Positions 1 through 5,198 of a stretch of 5,198 nucleotides of DNA are shown here, piece after piece; position 1 is the stretch's first letter, and each line of letters starts with the position of its first letter. The stretch covers positions 1-5,198 of the forward strand of contig JAFBAJ010000797.1 of the NCBI GenBank assembly GCA_019247865.1, read 5' to 3'. Below the pieces are notes generated by a model that worked only from the letters and a program-made list of their open reading frames with translations, had not been told where the DNA came from and did not search any database. Both the position numbers and the translations under genes were made by a program. The stretch comes from Acidobacteriota bacterium (GTDB taxonomy: Bacteria > Acidobacteriota > Blastocatellia > Pyrinomonadales > Pyrinomonadaceae).

Positions 1-1098
1 CTGCCCGTCCGACGGCCACGTCCACGGGAAATCTATCTCGACGGTCTGCCCCGGATTGATGCTGACGTAGGAGGGCTGTCCGGGCGTAATGCCGTCGAAC
101 GACCAGCGATAGGGAAGCAACACGGATGCAGTGCCCCAGTTCTTGACGTGAGCTTTATAGGTCACGGTCTGCCCCGGCGTCGGCCAGCCGCTCCCGTAGC
201 TCAGATCGTTCGGGTCAAAGGCGAGACGCGGCGTCCGTTCGATGAGCAGCACATCTATATCCGCCGCAATGTTTCGCGCCTTGACCGTGACCGGAATGCT
301 GTTCGTGCTGAGCAGCGTTCCGAGCGTGGCCCTGACAAGGCCCGCCCCCGGCGCCGTCGCCGTCAAAAATTCTTTGCTGAAAGAACCGACGCCGCCCGTC
401 ACGCTCCAGTTGACTGACCGCGCGATATCATAATTTTCGTTCAGCGCGTTGTTATGGGCCGGAGCCTTGAACTGCCGCGTGTCGCCGACCACCATCGGCA
501 CATTGACGGCGGGCGCGACGCTGAAGGAGTTGATGCCCGCCTCGCCGAACAGCTCCCACTCATGCAGCGCGGGCAGGTTCCCGCCCGTTATCTGAAAGTT
601 AAGCTTCAAGCGGTTGGCCTTGACCGGCGACGGCAGGACATACTCGCTCCATTGCCTGAGACAGGCTCTCTGAGTCGGGACGATGATGGCTCCGGTGTCT
701 CCGTCCACCACAGACCAGTCCACGTAAACAGTATTGCAGCTTGCATACTCCACGAAGTAGCGATCAAAGTAGGTGCGAAAGCGCTGCATCGTGCGCGGGT
801 CGTTGAAAGAGACCTGCACCCAGCCGGGGTTGTTCGCGGTGACGAAGCCCGTATCACGCGAGCCGTCCCAAACATTTCGCAGGGCTCCATCGCCCGGCGT
901 GGAAGAGGAAATCTGCGCCCGGTTGGCATCCACCAAACCCAGCACGTCGAACTTGGCGTCCGGGACCAAGTAGGTCGGCACGTCGCCCCCGCCCGCACCC
1001 ATGCCGTTCGCCTGCGCCTCGCTTTCCGTGAGCCAGAGGCCGGCCATCACAGCCAGCACCATACAGAGCATGAAGCAAAGTCCAAGAGTTCTTCTCAT
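1..1098 (-). CDS. Secreted multidomain protein with F5/8-type-C (discoidin-like) domain, 3' end beyond the window
   Basis: The minus-strand frame stays open from ATG 1098 to base 1 (366 codons), so the C-terminus is missing. Residues 1-30 form a signal peptide: MRR, a hydrophobic core at about 5-22, and an AQA cleavage site after residue 30. The protein is therefore exported. Residues about 50-186 look like an F5/8-type-C (galactose-binding-fold) domain: NVWDGSRDTGFVTAN, then GWVQVSFNDPRTMQRFRTYF, ending in LHEWELFGE. C121 and C146 could form a disulfide. Residues about 190-276 resemble a bacterial Ig/BIG-like domain (VNWSVTGG; a PVTVKARN strand at the end). Residues about 280-366 resemble a CARDB-type adhesion module, with PGQTVTYKAHVKNWG and later PGQTVEIDF. 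Such proteins usually bind glycans or sit at the cell surface; the ligand and any anchor are unknown. The start is chosen for AAAGGAGG seven bases upstream and the signal peptide directly after it. Domain names are inferred by eye; export is the firmest claim. Confidence 0.88.
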   Translation of the reverse strand, partial: MRRTLGLCFMLCMVLAVMAGLWLTESEAQANGMGAGGGDVPTYLVPDAKFDVLGLVDANRAQISSSTPGDGALRNVWDGSRDTGFVTANNPGWVQVSFNDPRTMQRFRTYFDRYFVEYASCNTVYVDWSVVDGDTGAIIVPTQRACLRQWSEYVLPSPVKANRLKLNFQITGGNLPALHEWELFGEAGINSFSVAPAVNVPMVVGDTRQFKAPAHNNALNENYDIARSVNWSVTGGVGSFSKEFLTATAPGAGLVRATLGTLLSTNSIPVTVKARNIAADIDVLLIERTPRLAFDPNDLSYGSGWPTPGQTVTYKAHVKNWGTASVLLPYRWSFDGITPGQPSYVSINPGQTVEIDFPWTWPSDGQ

Positions 1099-1105
1099 GT
1101 CGAGT

Positions 1106-1113
1106 CCTCCTTT
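1106..1113 (-). promoter_or_regulatory. Strong Shine-Dalgarno of the exported-protein gene
   Basis: On the minus strand AAAGGAGG lies seven bases before ATG 1098. It is a near-perfect anti-16S match and settles the start codon of a gene that overlaps long spurious ORFs on the opposite strand. Confidence 0.8.
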
Positions 1114-1129
1114 CAAGGTTCTCAAGCAT

Positions 1130-1160
1130 TGACACGCCCACCCTAAGGCTGTCACGGGCG
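1130..1160 (-). other. Potential H-type pseudoknot before the Shine-Dalgarno
   Basis: TGACA (1130-1134) is complementary to TGTCA (1150-1154), and CGCCC (1135-1139) to GGGCG (1156-1160). The stems alternate a-b-a'-b', the order of an H-type pseudoknot, and lie 16 bases upstream of the Shine-Dalgarno. Seen directly: the complementarity. Inferred: that it folds or regulates. Each stem is only 5 bp, so chance is a real alternative. Confidence 0.25.
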
Positions 1161-1229
1161 GACAACTCTAAGTCGAGATGGAATGCTCATCCCTGCGGAG
1201 GTCAGCATCGCTCCGTTCGGCACGCCGCC

Positions 1230-1248
1230 TTTGCAGGAACCCTGCAAA
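1230..1248 (-). repeat. Perfect 8-bp hairpin in the leader
   Basis: TTTGCAGG at 1230-1237 and CCTGCAAA at 1241-1248 form a perfect inverted repeat around a 3-base loop. It is not followed by a T-run on either strand, so an intrinsic terminator is unlikely. It lies about 130 bases upstream of the start codon in the predicted transcript. Confidence 0.6.
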
Positions 1249-1317
1249 CCCCGCCAGAGGGCAAGTTTCAGGAACGTTTTTGAACTGATCGCGGAATATA
1301 CAATAATCTTACAGAAA

Positions 1318-1347
1318 AGTATAGACCTATTTACAAGATTCTTGCAA
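1318..1347 (-). promoter_or_regulatory. Candidate sigma-70 promoter for the exported-protein gene
   Basis: On the minus strand TTGCAA (1347-1342) is followed after 18 bases by TATACT (1323-1318). These are good -35 and -10 matches in an AT-rich patch unlike the flanking DNA. Transcription would start near 1310 and give a leader of roughly 210 bases. This is consensus matching only; sigma preferences of this organism are unknown. Confidence 0.4.
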
Positions 1348-1409
1348 ATAAGCCTGGGCGAGGGATAAGCTATTGATTTTTCTGGCTTTTGAGCTGGGAG
1401 TAGGTTGAA

Positions 1410-1708
1410 TCAGGTCCAGCAGGTACAGTCGAGCGAGCGGTAGCCGACCGCCTCCGCGACGTGCCGACCATCTATCTCGTCAGAGCCTTCGAGGTCGGCG
1501 ATGGTGCGGCTCACTTTGAGGATGCGGTCGTAGGCTCTGGCCGACAGTCCCTGTCTGGTCATTGCGGATTCGAGCAGGCGTTCGCTCTCACTATCAATCG
1601 AGCAATATTTGCGAATCAAGCGCGGCGACATCTGAGAGTTCGAGAAGATGCCTTCATGCTCAAAGCGCACTCTCTGGCGGCGATGACGCGCTCACGGATG
1701 GCGGCGGC
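1410..1708 (-). pseudogene. comM: Broken C-terminal remnant of ComM/YifB (Mg-chelatase-like AAA+ ATPase)
   Basis: The longest open piece, from GTG 1670 to the stop at 1410, encodes 86 residues matching the end of the Mg-chelatase C-terminal domain of ComM: NSQMSPRLIRKYCSID, then GLSARAYDRILKVSRTIADL, and the natural ending YRSLDCTCWT. Just upstream, in a different frame (1708-1670), AAAIRERVIAARE matches the preceding family segment. The two pieces are joined by only two bases where about four residues are normal, so roughly 10 bases are missing and the frame is broken. Full-length ComM is about 500 residues. The Walker motifs and all of the N-terminal ~400 residues are absent, and similarity stops at 1705-1708 where an inverted repeat begins. 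ComM is a helicase-like factor for DNA integration in natural transformation. This copy cannot do that. A separate intact comM may exist elsewhere. The GTG start at 1670 is not trusted as a real start. Confidence 0.85.
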
Positions 1709-1783
1709 TTTGCACATTTATTCGAAAAACGCTGCATAATTCTTTGAATTTACACATTGTCTTTGAATAAATGTGCAAAGCCG
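1705..1783. repeat. 79-bp segment with 22-bp imperfect terminal inverted repeats
   Basis: The left arm 1705-1726 and right arm 1762-1783 are inverted copies. Nineteen outer bases match perfectly (1705-1723 with 1765-1783), then there is one mismatch and two more pairs. The interior is AT-rich and contains TCTTTGAAT twice in direct orientation (1741-1749 and 1760-1768), the second copy reaching into the right arm. There is no coding capacity and no T-run. The left end coincides with the point where comM similarity stops. It could be a miniature inverted-repeat (MITE-like) element, the fused ends of a lost insertion sequence, or a stable hairpin. I see no certain target-site duplication. Confidence 0.65.
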
Positions 1784-2221
1784 GTCGCTGAGGGAGTGGA
1801 AAGAGAAGAGCAACTGAGGCTTTTACATCAGCTTGGCTGTGACCATGCTCAAGGCTTCCTGTTCAGCCAGCCTTTGTCGCCGTAAGCGTTTGAGCACTTG
1901 CTGGTAGAGGAACAAGATTCATAAATCTCTCTTCATGCGAATAAGCCTGGAGGCTTCCTCCGCGATGTGTCTCCCGCTCAACTTTAGCCTCACCACATCC
2001 TTTGTTTTACATGGCACGCTAATCGCACCGGTCAGACGTAAGGAGCCGGGCCGCCGGGCCAGCATCTTTCACAAGTCCGTTTTTAGTGAAATCAGCGCAA
2101 GTTGAAGATGTTAAGCTGGGGCGCGCGGTTTAATGCTGTCGGCTTTTTGTCGGATCCGTGCCAATAATTTGGCATATCCCATCTTCTCGACCTCCGAAAT
2201 CTTTATTCGAGAGCGATAAAA
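1784..2221. other. Intergenic region without a convincing gene
   Basis: No recognisable gene lies in these 438 bases. On the minus strand an ORF at 2065-1919 (48 codons from ATG) meets a TGA and the same frame then continues open to 1823, giving a lysine- and arginine-rich peptide (LKLSGRHIAEEASRLIRMK, stop, LYQQVLKRLRRQRLAEQEAL). It might be a decayed small gene, but I recognise no family. On the plus strand a 56-codon ORF at 1935-2105 has no clear ribosome binding site and resembles nothing I know. The right part presumably carries the promoter of the kinase operon; the only clear site there is the palindrome at 2159-2174. Confidence 0.5.
2159..2174. promoter_or_regulatory. Palindrome upstream of the kinase operon, possible operator
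   Basis: TGCCAATAATTTGGCA is a perfect inverted repeat with 6-bp arms and a 4-base centre. It ends 47 bases before the kinase start codon, a typical place for a dimeric regulator site. No T-run follows, so it is not a terminator. I cannot name a regulator, and no confident -35/-10 pair could be placed around it. Confidence 0.35.
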
Positions 2222-3535
2222 ATGGCAACAATTTTTTGCGAGACCTCTCAAGCCATAACACCTTATAGCGTCCCTCTTCCGGATTTAGAGGATGGCGAGC
2301 GAAGCATTCTCATCGTTGACGATGAAGCATCCATCCGCGATCTGTTCGCCTGTTATCTGGGAGATCGTTATGTCTGCGTTACTGCTTGCGATGCGCCGGA
2401 AGCTTTAGCTCATCTCGCCCGGCAACCGTTTGCGCTCGTCATTTCAGATGTCCACATGCCGGGCCTGAGCGGTATCGAACTGCTGCGCAAGATCACCGAA
2501 CAATTTCCTGATACCGCCGTGGTTATGATTTCAGGGGTTGACCGGATGCAGCGCGTGATGGATGCCTTGCGACTTGGCGCATACGATTATCTGGTCAAGC
2601 CCTGCGAGCTTGATGTCCTTGGGCATGGCGTCGAACGAGCTTTGGAGCGACGCGCCCTCTTGCTCAACGCCCGGCGCTACAAACAGGAGTTGGAGCAGCA
2701 CAACCAGGAACTCGCACGTCGTAAAGCTGAGCTGGAACGCCTTCAAGCACAAATCGTGCATAGCGAGAAGATGGCGTCTCTGGGTCAACTCGCCGCCGGA
2801 ATTGCACACGAACTTAATAATCCGGCCGGCTTTATCTACGGCAATATGGAGCTGCTCAGCGAGCGCGTGACCGAGCTGGAACGCTTCCTCAAGGCTTCTG
2901 AGTGCCCGCCACCATCTCTTTCTCAAACCTTTGAGCTGAGGGGCGCTGAGGAAGCGATTGACTATCAAGAGGCGGTTGCTGATCTGCGGTCCATCATCAC
3001 CGATTGTCAGGATGGGGCCGAGCGCATCCGCGATGTCGTGCAGAATCTTCGCCTCTTCTCACGCCTCGATGAGGCAGAGTTCAAGCAAGTCGAGCTGCAT
3101 GAGGGAATCGAATCCACTCTGCGCTTGCTCTCGCGCTATTACAGTTCGAATCGCATCACGCTCCTGCGCGATTATGCCGACTTGCCGCGAGTAAGCTGTT
3201 ATGCCGGGCAGCTTAATCAGGTCTGGATGAATCTGCTCGTCAACGCGGCGCAAGCTATCGGCTCGGATTGTGGTGTAGTTACCATTACGACGAGATTAGA
3301 AGATGAATCGGTGCGGGTCAGCATTAACGACACCGGTTCCGGCATTGAGCCCGCACATCTGGACAAAATCTTTGATCCCTTCTTCACCACCAAGCCCATT
3401 GGCGAAGGAACCGGACTTGGGCTCTCTATTATCTACGGCATTATCGAACGCCACAACGGCTCCATCCAGGTCGCAAGCTGTAAAGACAGTGGCACGACCT
3501 TTACCGTCACGCTTCCGGTAGCGCCAAACAACTAA
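2222..3535 (+). CDS. Soluble histidine kinase with N-terminal receiver domain (REC-HisKA-HATPase)
   Basis: This 437-residue protein autophosphorylates on histidine and passes phosphate to a response regulator. Residues about 28-143 are a CheY-like receiver with acidic pair D33/D34, phospho-acceptor D76 (SDVHMPG), S104 and K126 (VKP). Residues about 150-182 are charged and heptad-like, a probable coiled coil. The HisKA H-box is GIAHELNNP with H196. The ATPase domain, about 288-433, has the N-box MNLLVNAAQAI (N341), G1 NDTGSGI (369-375), F-box IFDPFFTTK and G2 GEGTGLGLS (394-402). All catalytic motifs are intact. There is no signal peptide, membrane segment, PAS or GAF domain, so input must come through the receiver or a partner. 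The start fits the receiver boundary but has only a weak GAGAG Shine-Dalgarno eight bases upstream. The response-regulator gene starts 21 bases after its stop, so co-transcription is likely and that protein is its likely target. The specific signal is unknown. Confidence 0.95.
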   Translation: MATIFCETSQAITPYSVPLPDLEDGERSILIVDDEASIRDLFACYLGDRYVCVTACDAPEALAHLARQPFALVISDVHMPGLSGIELLRKITEQFPDTAVVMISGVDRMQRVMDALRLGAYDYLVKPCELDVLGHGVERALERRALLLNARRYKQELEQHNQELARRKAELERLQAQIVHSEKMASLGQLAAGIAHELNNPAGFIYGNMELLSERVTELERFLKASECPPPSLSQTFELRGAEEAIDYQEAVADLRSIITDCQDGAERIRDVVQNLRLFSRLDEAEFKQVELHEGIESTLRLLSRYYSSNRITLLRDYADLPRVSCYAGQLNQVWMNLLVNAAQAIGSDCGVVTITTRLEDESVRVSINDTGSGIEPAHLDKIFDPFFTTKPIGEGTGLGLSIIYGIIERHNGSIQVASCKDSGTTFTVTLPVAPNN

Positions 3536-3542
3536 AGCACCC

Positions 3543-3548
3543 AGAGGG
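3543..3548 (+). promoter_or_regulatory. Shine-Dalgarno of the HD-GYP gene
   Basis: AGAGGG lies eight bases before ATG 3557, inside the 21-base gap after the kinase stop. It supports this start and translation from a shared transcript. Confidence 0.6.
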
Positions 3549-3556
3549 AAAAATTC

Positions 3557-5198
3557 ATGTCTTACAAGGTTATGGTAGTTGATGATGAGCCGGCCAATCT
3601 GCGCTTGCTCGAAAGACTGTTTCGCCGCAATTATGAGGTGGTGACGGCCAACTCAGGGGACGAGGCTCTCAAACTGCTGGAACAGCATGACGTGGCCGTC
3701 ATCATTACGGACCAGCGTATGCCCGGCATGACCGGCATTGAATTGTTGCAACGCGCCGCCGAGATGCGCCCTCATACGGTGCGCATTATTCTCACCGGCT
3801 ATACGGATGTGGAAGCACTAGTCGAGGCGATCAACTGCGGGCAGGTCTATAAATATGTCGCCAAGCCGTGGAACAACGACGATTTGCGCTTAACGGTCAC
3901 CCGCGCACTTGAGCATCATAAAGCCAGTAAAGCTCGCTATGAGCTGGAGCTTATTAATCAACGCCTCGCGACGCGGCTGGATAAGATGATGCAGGGCTTT
4001 GTGCGTGTCATCGCGGATGCGCTGGAGGCCAAAGATGAGCATGTGCATGGTCACGCGCGGCGCACGAGCGGTTATGCGACGGCGATGGGCCGTCGGCTGG
4101 GACTCGATGAAGAGTCCCTGCACCAACTCTCGCTGGCAGCCTTTTTACATGACATCGGGAAGATCGGAACGCCCGAACGGATTCTCTTAAAAACAGGCCC
4201 TCTCACGGACGAAGAACGCGGCCTCATGCAGCTTCACCCTGAGCGCGGCGCGCGTATGCTCTCAGCTATTCCGGAGATGGAGCACGTGGCTGAAGCCGTG
4301 CTCCATCATCATGAACATTTTAATGGCACAGGTTATCCGGCAGGACTCTGCGGCACACAAATCCCGCTGGCCTCAAGGATCATCGTGGTCGCGGACGCGT
4401 ATGATGCCATGACCAGCCCGCGCCCGTTTCGCGGAGCGTTGACTCATGCACAGGCGCTTGAGCAACTCAAGTTCGGGAGCGGCTTGCAATTCGACCCGGA
4501 GGTCGTGCGGGCGTTCTTCGGCCTCGATGCCCTCGCACAGATTCGCGCCAGCATTGCCGCCGGTTTCTGTGGAGAGCTTTTAATAAGAGCTCCGCAGCTA
4601 TCAAGCCTTCATGGGCTAACATTGGATGAACTGATCGGAGAGATTGAGAGCGAACCGGCATTGGCCGCTTGCGTCCTGCGAGAAGCGAATCTCGGAGGCG
4701 GCAACACTTTACCGACCGTCAATCTTTACAAGGCCTGCCATCACCTCGGTCTGGCCCGACTGCGCGAGGTCCTTGAGCGCCGCTTCGCACAACATCAATG
4801 TCTCAGTCCCAACGCGGGAAAATTATGGGAGCGCGCGCTACGCCGCGCTGTGGCGGCGCGCCTGATTGCCAGGCAGACAAACATCATCAGCCCGGATGAA
4901 GCTTATACGCTGGGGCTGCTTCATGATGTGGGGGAGATGCTGTTCAATTCACTGTTTCCGGCAGAGATGACATTTATGGAAGACCTGGATGTGGCGCAGC
5001 GTCTGGAACGTGAAGTGGTCGCTTTCGGAGTAGAGCACTCACAAGTTGGTCAATGGTTGCTTGAATCCTGGGGAGTGCCGCATGACTTAGCGGCCATCCT
5101 GCAAACCCATCATGACATCATGAAGATTAACAGGCCAGCCATGCTGCTCCTCCATCTGGCTGACAGAATTGCCCGTCCGGACGATTCCTATAATGGTG
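3557..5198 (+). CDS. REC-HD-GYP-HDOD response regulator, predicted cyclic-di-GMP phosphodiesterase, 3' end beyond the window
   Basis: The frame is open from ATG 3557 to the right edge (547 codons seen). Residues 1-120 are a receiver of the RpfG type: D9/D10, acceptor D52 (TDQRMPG), T80 (LTGYTD) and K103 (KPW). A helical linker at about 120-145 leads to an HD-GYP domain (about 146-325), a family that hydrolyses cyclic-di-GMP. Its metal and catalytic positions are H166, H198-D199 (LHDIGK), H227 (LHPERG), H251-H252 and D280 (VVADAYDAMTS). The GYP loop reads HHEHFNGTGYP, with N256 where Asp is usual. Residues about 340 to beyond 547 form an HDOD domain: ESEPALAACVLREAN, then LGLARLREVLERRF, GLLHDVGE (452-459), AFGVEHSQVGQWLLESWGVP and HHD (518-520). 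HDOD domains are generally treated as signalling or protein-binding modules. The protein is cytoplasmic. The upstream kinase is the likely phosphodonor. Enzyme activity is inferred from motifs only. Confidence 0.93.
   Translation, partial: MSYKVMVVDDEPANLRLLERLFRRNYEVVTANSGDEALKLLEQHDVAVIITDQRMPGMTGIELLQRAAEMRPHTVRIILTGYTDVEALVEAINCGQVYKYVAKPWNNDDLRLTVTRALEHHKASKARYELELINQRLATRLDKMMQGFVRVIADALEAKDEHVHGHARRTSGYATAMGRRLGLDEESLHQLSLAAFLHDIGKIGTPERILLKTGPLTDEERGLMQLHPERGARMLSAIPEMEHVAEAVLHHHEHFNGTGYPAGLCGTQIPLASRIIVVADAYDAMTSPRPFRGALTHAQALEQLKFGSGLQFDPEVVRAFFGLDALAQIRASIAAGFCGELLIRAPQLSSLHGLTLDELIGEIESEPALAACVLREANLGGGNTLPTVNLYKACHHLGLARLREVLERRFAQHQCLSPNAGKLWERALRRAVAARLIARQTNIISPDEAYTLGLLHDVGEMLFNSLFPAEMTFMEDLDVAQRLEREVVAFGVEHSQVGQWLLESWGVPHDLAAILQTHHDIMKINRPAMLLLHLADRIARPDDSYNG

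Larger units (their letters stand above)
1099..1317 (-). promoter_or_regulatory. Long structured 5' leader of the exported-protein gene
   Basis: This gap has no gene on either strand. Read as the minus-strand leader it holds three fold candidates. The first is a perfect hairpin, TTTGCAGG/CCTGCAAA with a 3-base loop (1230-1248). The second is CGGAG/CTCCG (1196-1200 with 1211-1215), which competes with an ATGCT/AGCAT pairing (1183-1187 with 1204-1208). The third is an interleaved pair of 5-bp stems at 1130-1160 with pseudoknot order, ending about 16 bases before the Shine-Dalgarno. I tried to match cyclic-di-GMP, cobalamin, SAM and other common riboswitches and could not. It may be a cis-regulatory RNA or just an ordinary untranslated region. 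Confidence 0.3.

Noticed and set aside
606..998. 130-codon minus-strand ORF and a similar one at 854-1165
   Set aside because: Both are out-of-frame readings of the exported-protein gene, with low-complexity arginine/serine-rich products.
454..1146. 230-codon plus-strand ORF
   Set aside because: It lies wholly opposite the signal-peptide and discoidin-like gene, which has a strong Shine-Dalgarno and recognisable domains. Its histidine/arginine-rich translation resembles no family.
1190..1250. Cyclic-di-GMP (GEMM) riboswitch
   Set aside because: Fragments such as GCAAAG are present, but the ordered conserved core and tetraloop/receptor elements could not be found.
1183..1368. 61-codon plus-strand ORF
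   Set aside because: It has no Shine-Dalgarno and no family resemblance, and it crosses the leader and promoter of the minus-strand gene.
1705..1783. Integron attC site or intrinsic terminator
   Set aside because: There are no GTTRRRY/RYYYAAC core sites for attC, and no T-run follows either arm for a terminator.
2046..2060. GC-rich CCGGGCC repeat as a terminator stem
   Set aside because: It is a short direct repeat of a palindromic unit with no T-tract, so it is not a credible terminator.
2531..2968. 145-codon minus-strand ORF
   Set aside because: It is antisense to the intact kinase gene and arises from its codon pattern.

Overview
The window reads as bacterial chromosomal DNA of mixed, moderately GC-rich composition, with AT-rich intergenic gaps. 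Its protein families are an exported discoidin-like protein, a ComM remnant, a REC-histidine kinase and a REC/HD-GYP/HDOD regulator. They fit a Gram-negative-type environmental bacterium. The style of the ComM C-terminus and of the regulators is reminiscent of Acidobacteriota, but that placement is a guess and the sequence holds no phylogenetic marker.

Layout. (1) Positions 1-1098, minus strand: the first 366 residues of a secreted protein that runs off the left edge. It has a signal peptide, an F5/8-type-C (discoidin-like) domain, an Ig/BIG-like domain and a CARDB-like stretch. It has a strong Shine-Dalgarno, an unusually structured leader (several hairpins and a possible pseudoknot) and a candidate sigma-70 promoter near 1318-1347. 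(2) Positions 1410-1708, minus strand: a decayed C-terminal remnant of the Mg-chelatase-like AAA+ protein ComM/YifB. It is split between two frames and cut off exactly at a 79-bp segment with 22-bp imperfect inverted-repeat ends (1705-1783). (3) Positions 1784-2221: no convincing gene. It holds small unsupported ORFs and a 16-bp palindrome 47 bp before the next gene. (4) Positions 2222-3535 and 3557-5198 (open at the right edge), plus strand: a two-gene operon. The first gene is a soluble histidine kinase with an N-terminal receiver domain. The second is a receiver fused to an HD-GYP domain (predicted cyclic-di-GMP phosphodiesterase) and an HDOD domain.

How the genes may work together. The kinase has no membrane or sensory domain, so it is probably driven through its receiver domain or by a partner protein. 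It most simply phosphorylates D52 of the HD-GYP protein encoded 21 bp downstream, which would couple an input to cyclic-di-GMP turnover. A functional link to the exported protein on the other strand is speculative; the two are separated by the ComM remnant. I see no CRISPR array, defence system, tRNA or rRNA. The clearest unexplained structures are the inverted-repeat element that abuts the broken comM and the folded leader of the exported protein.
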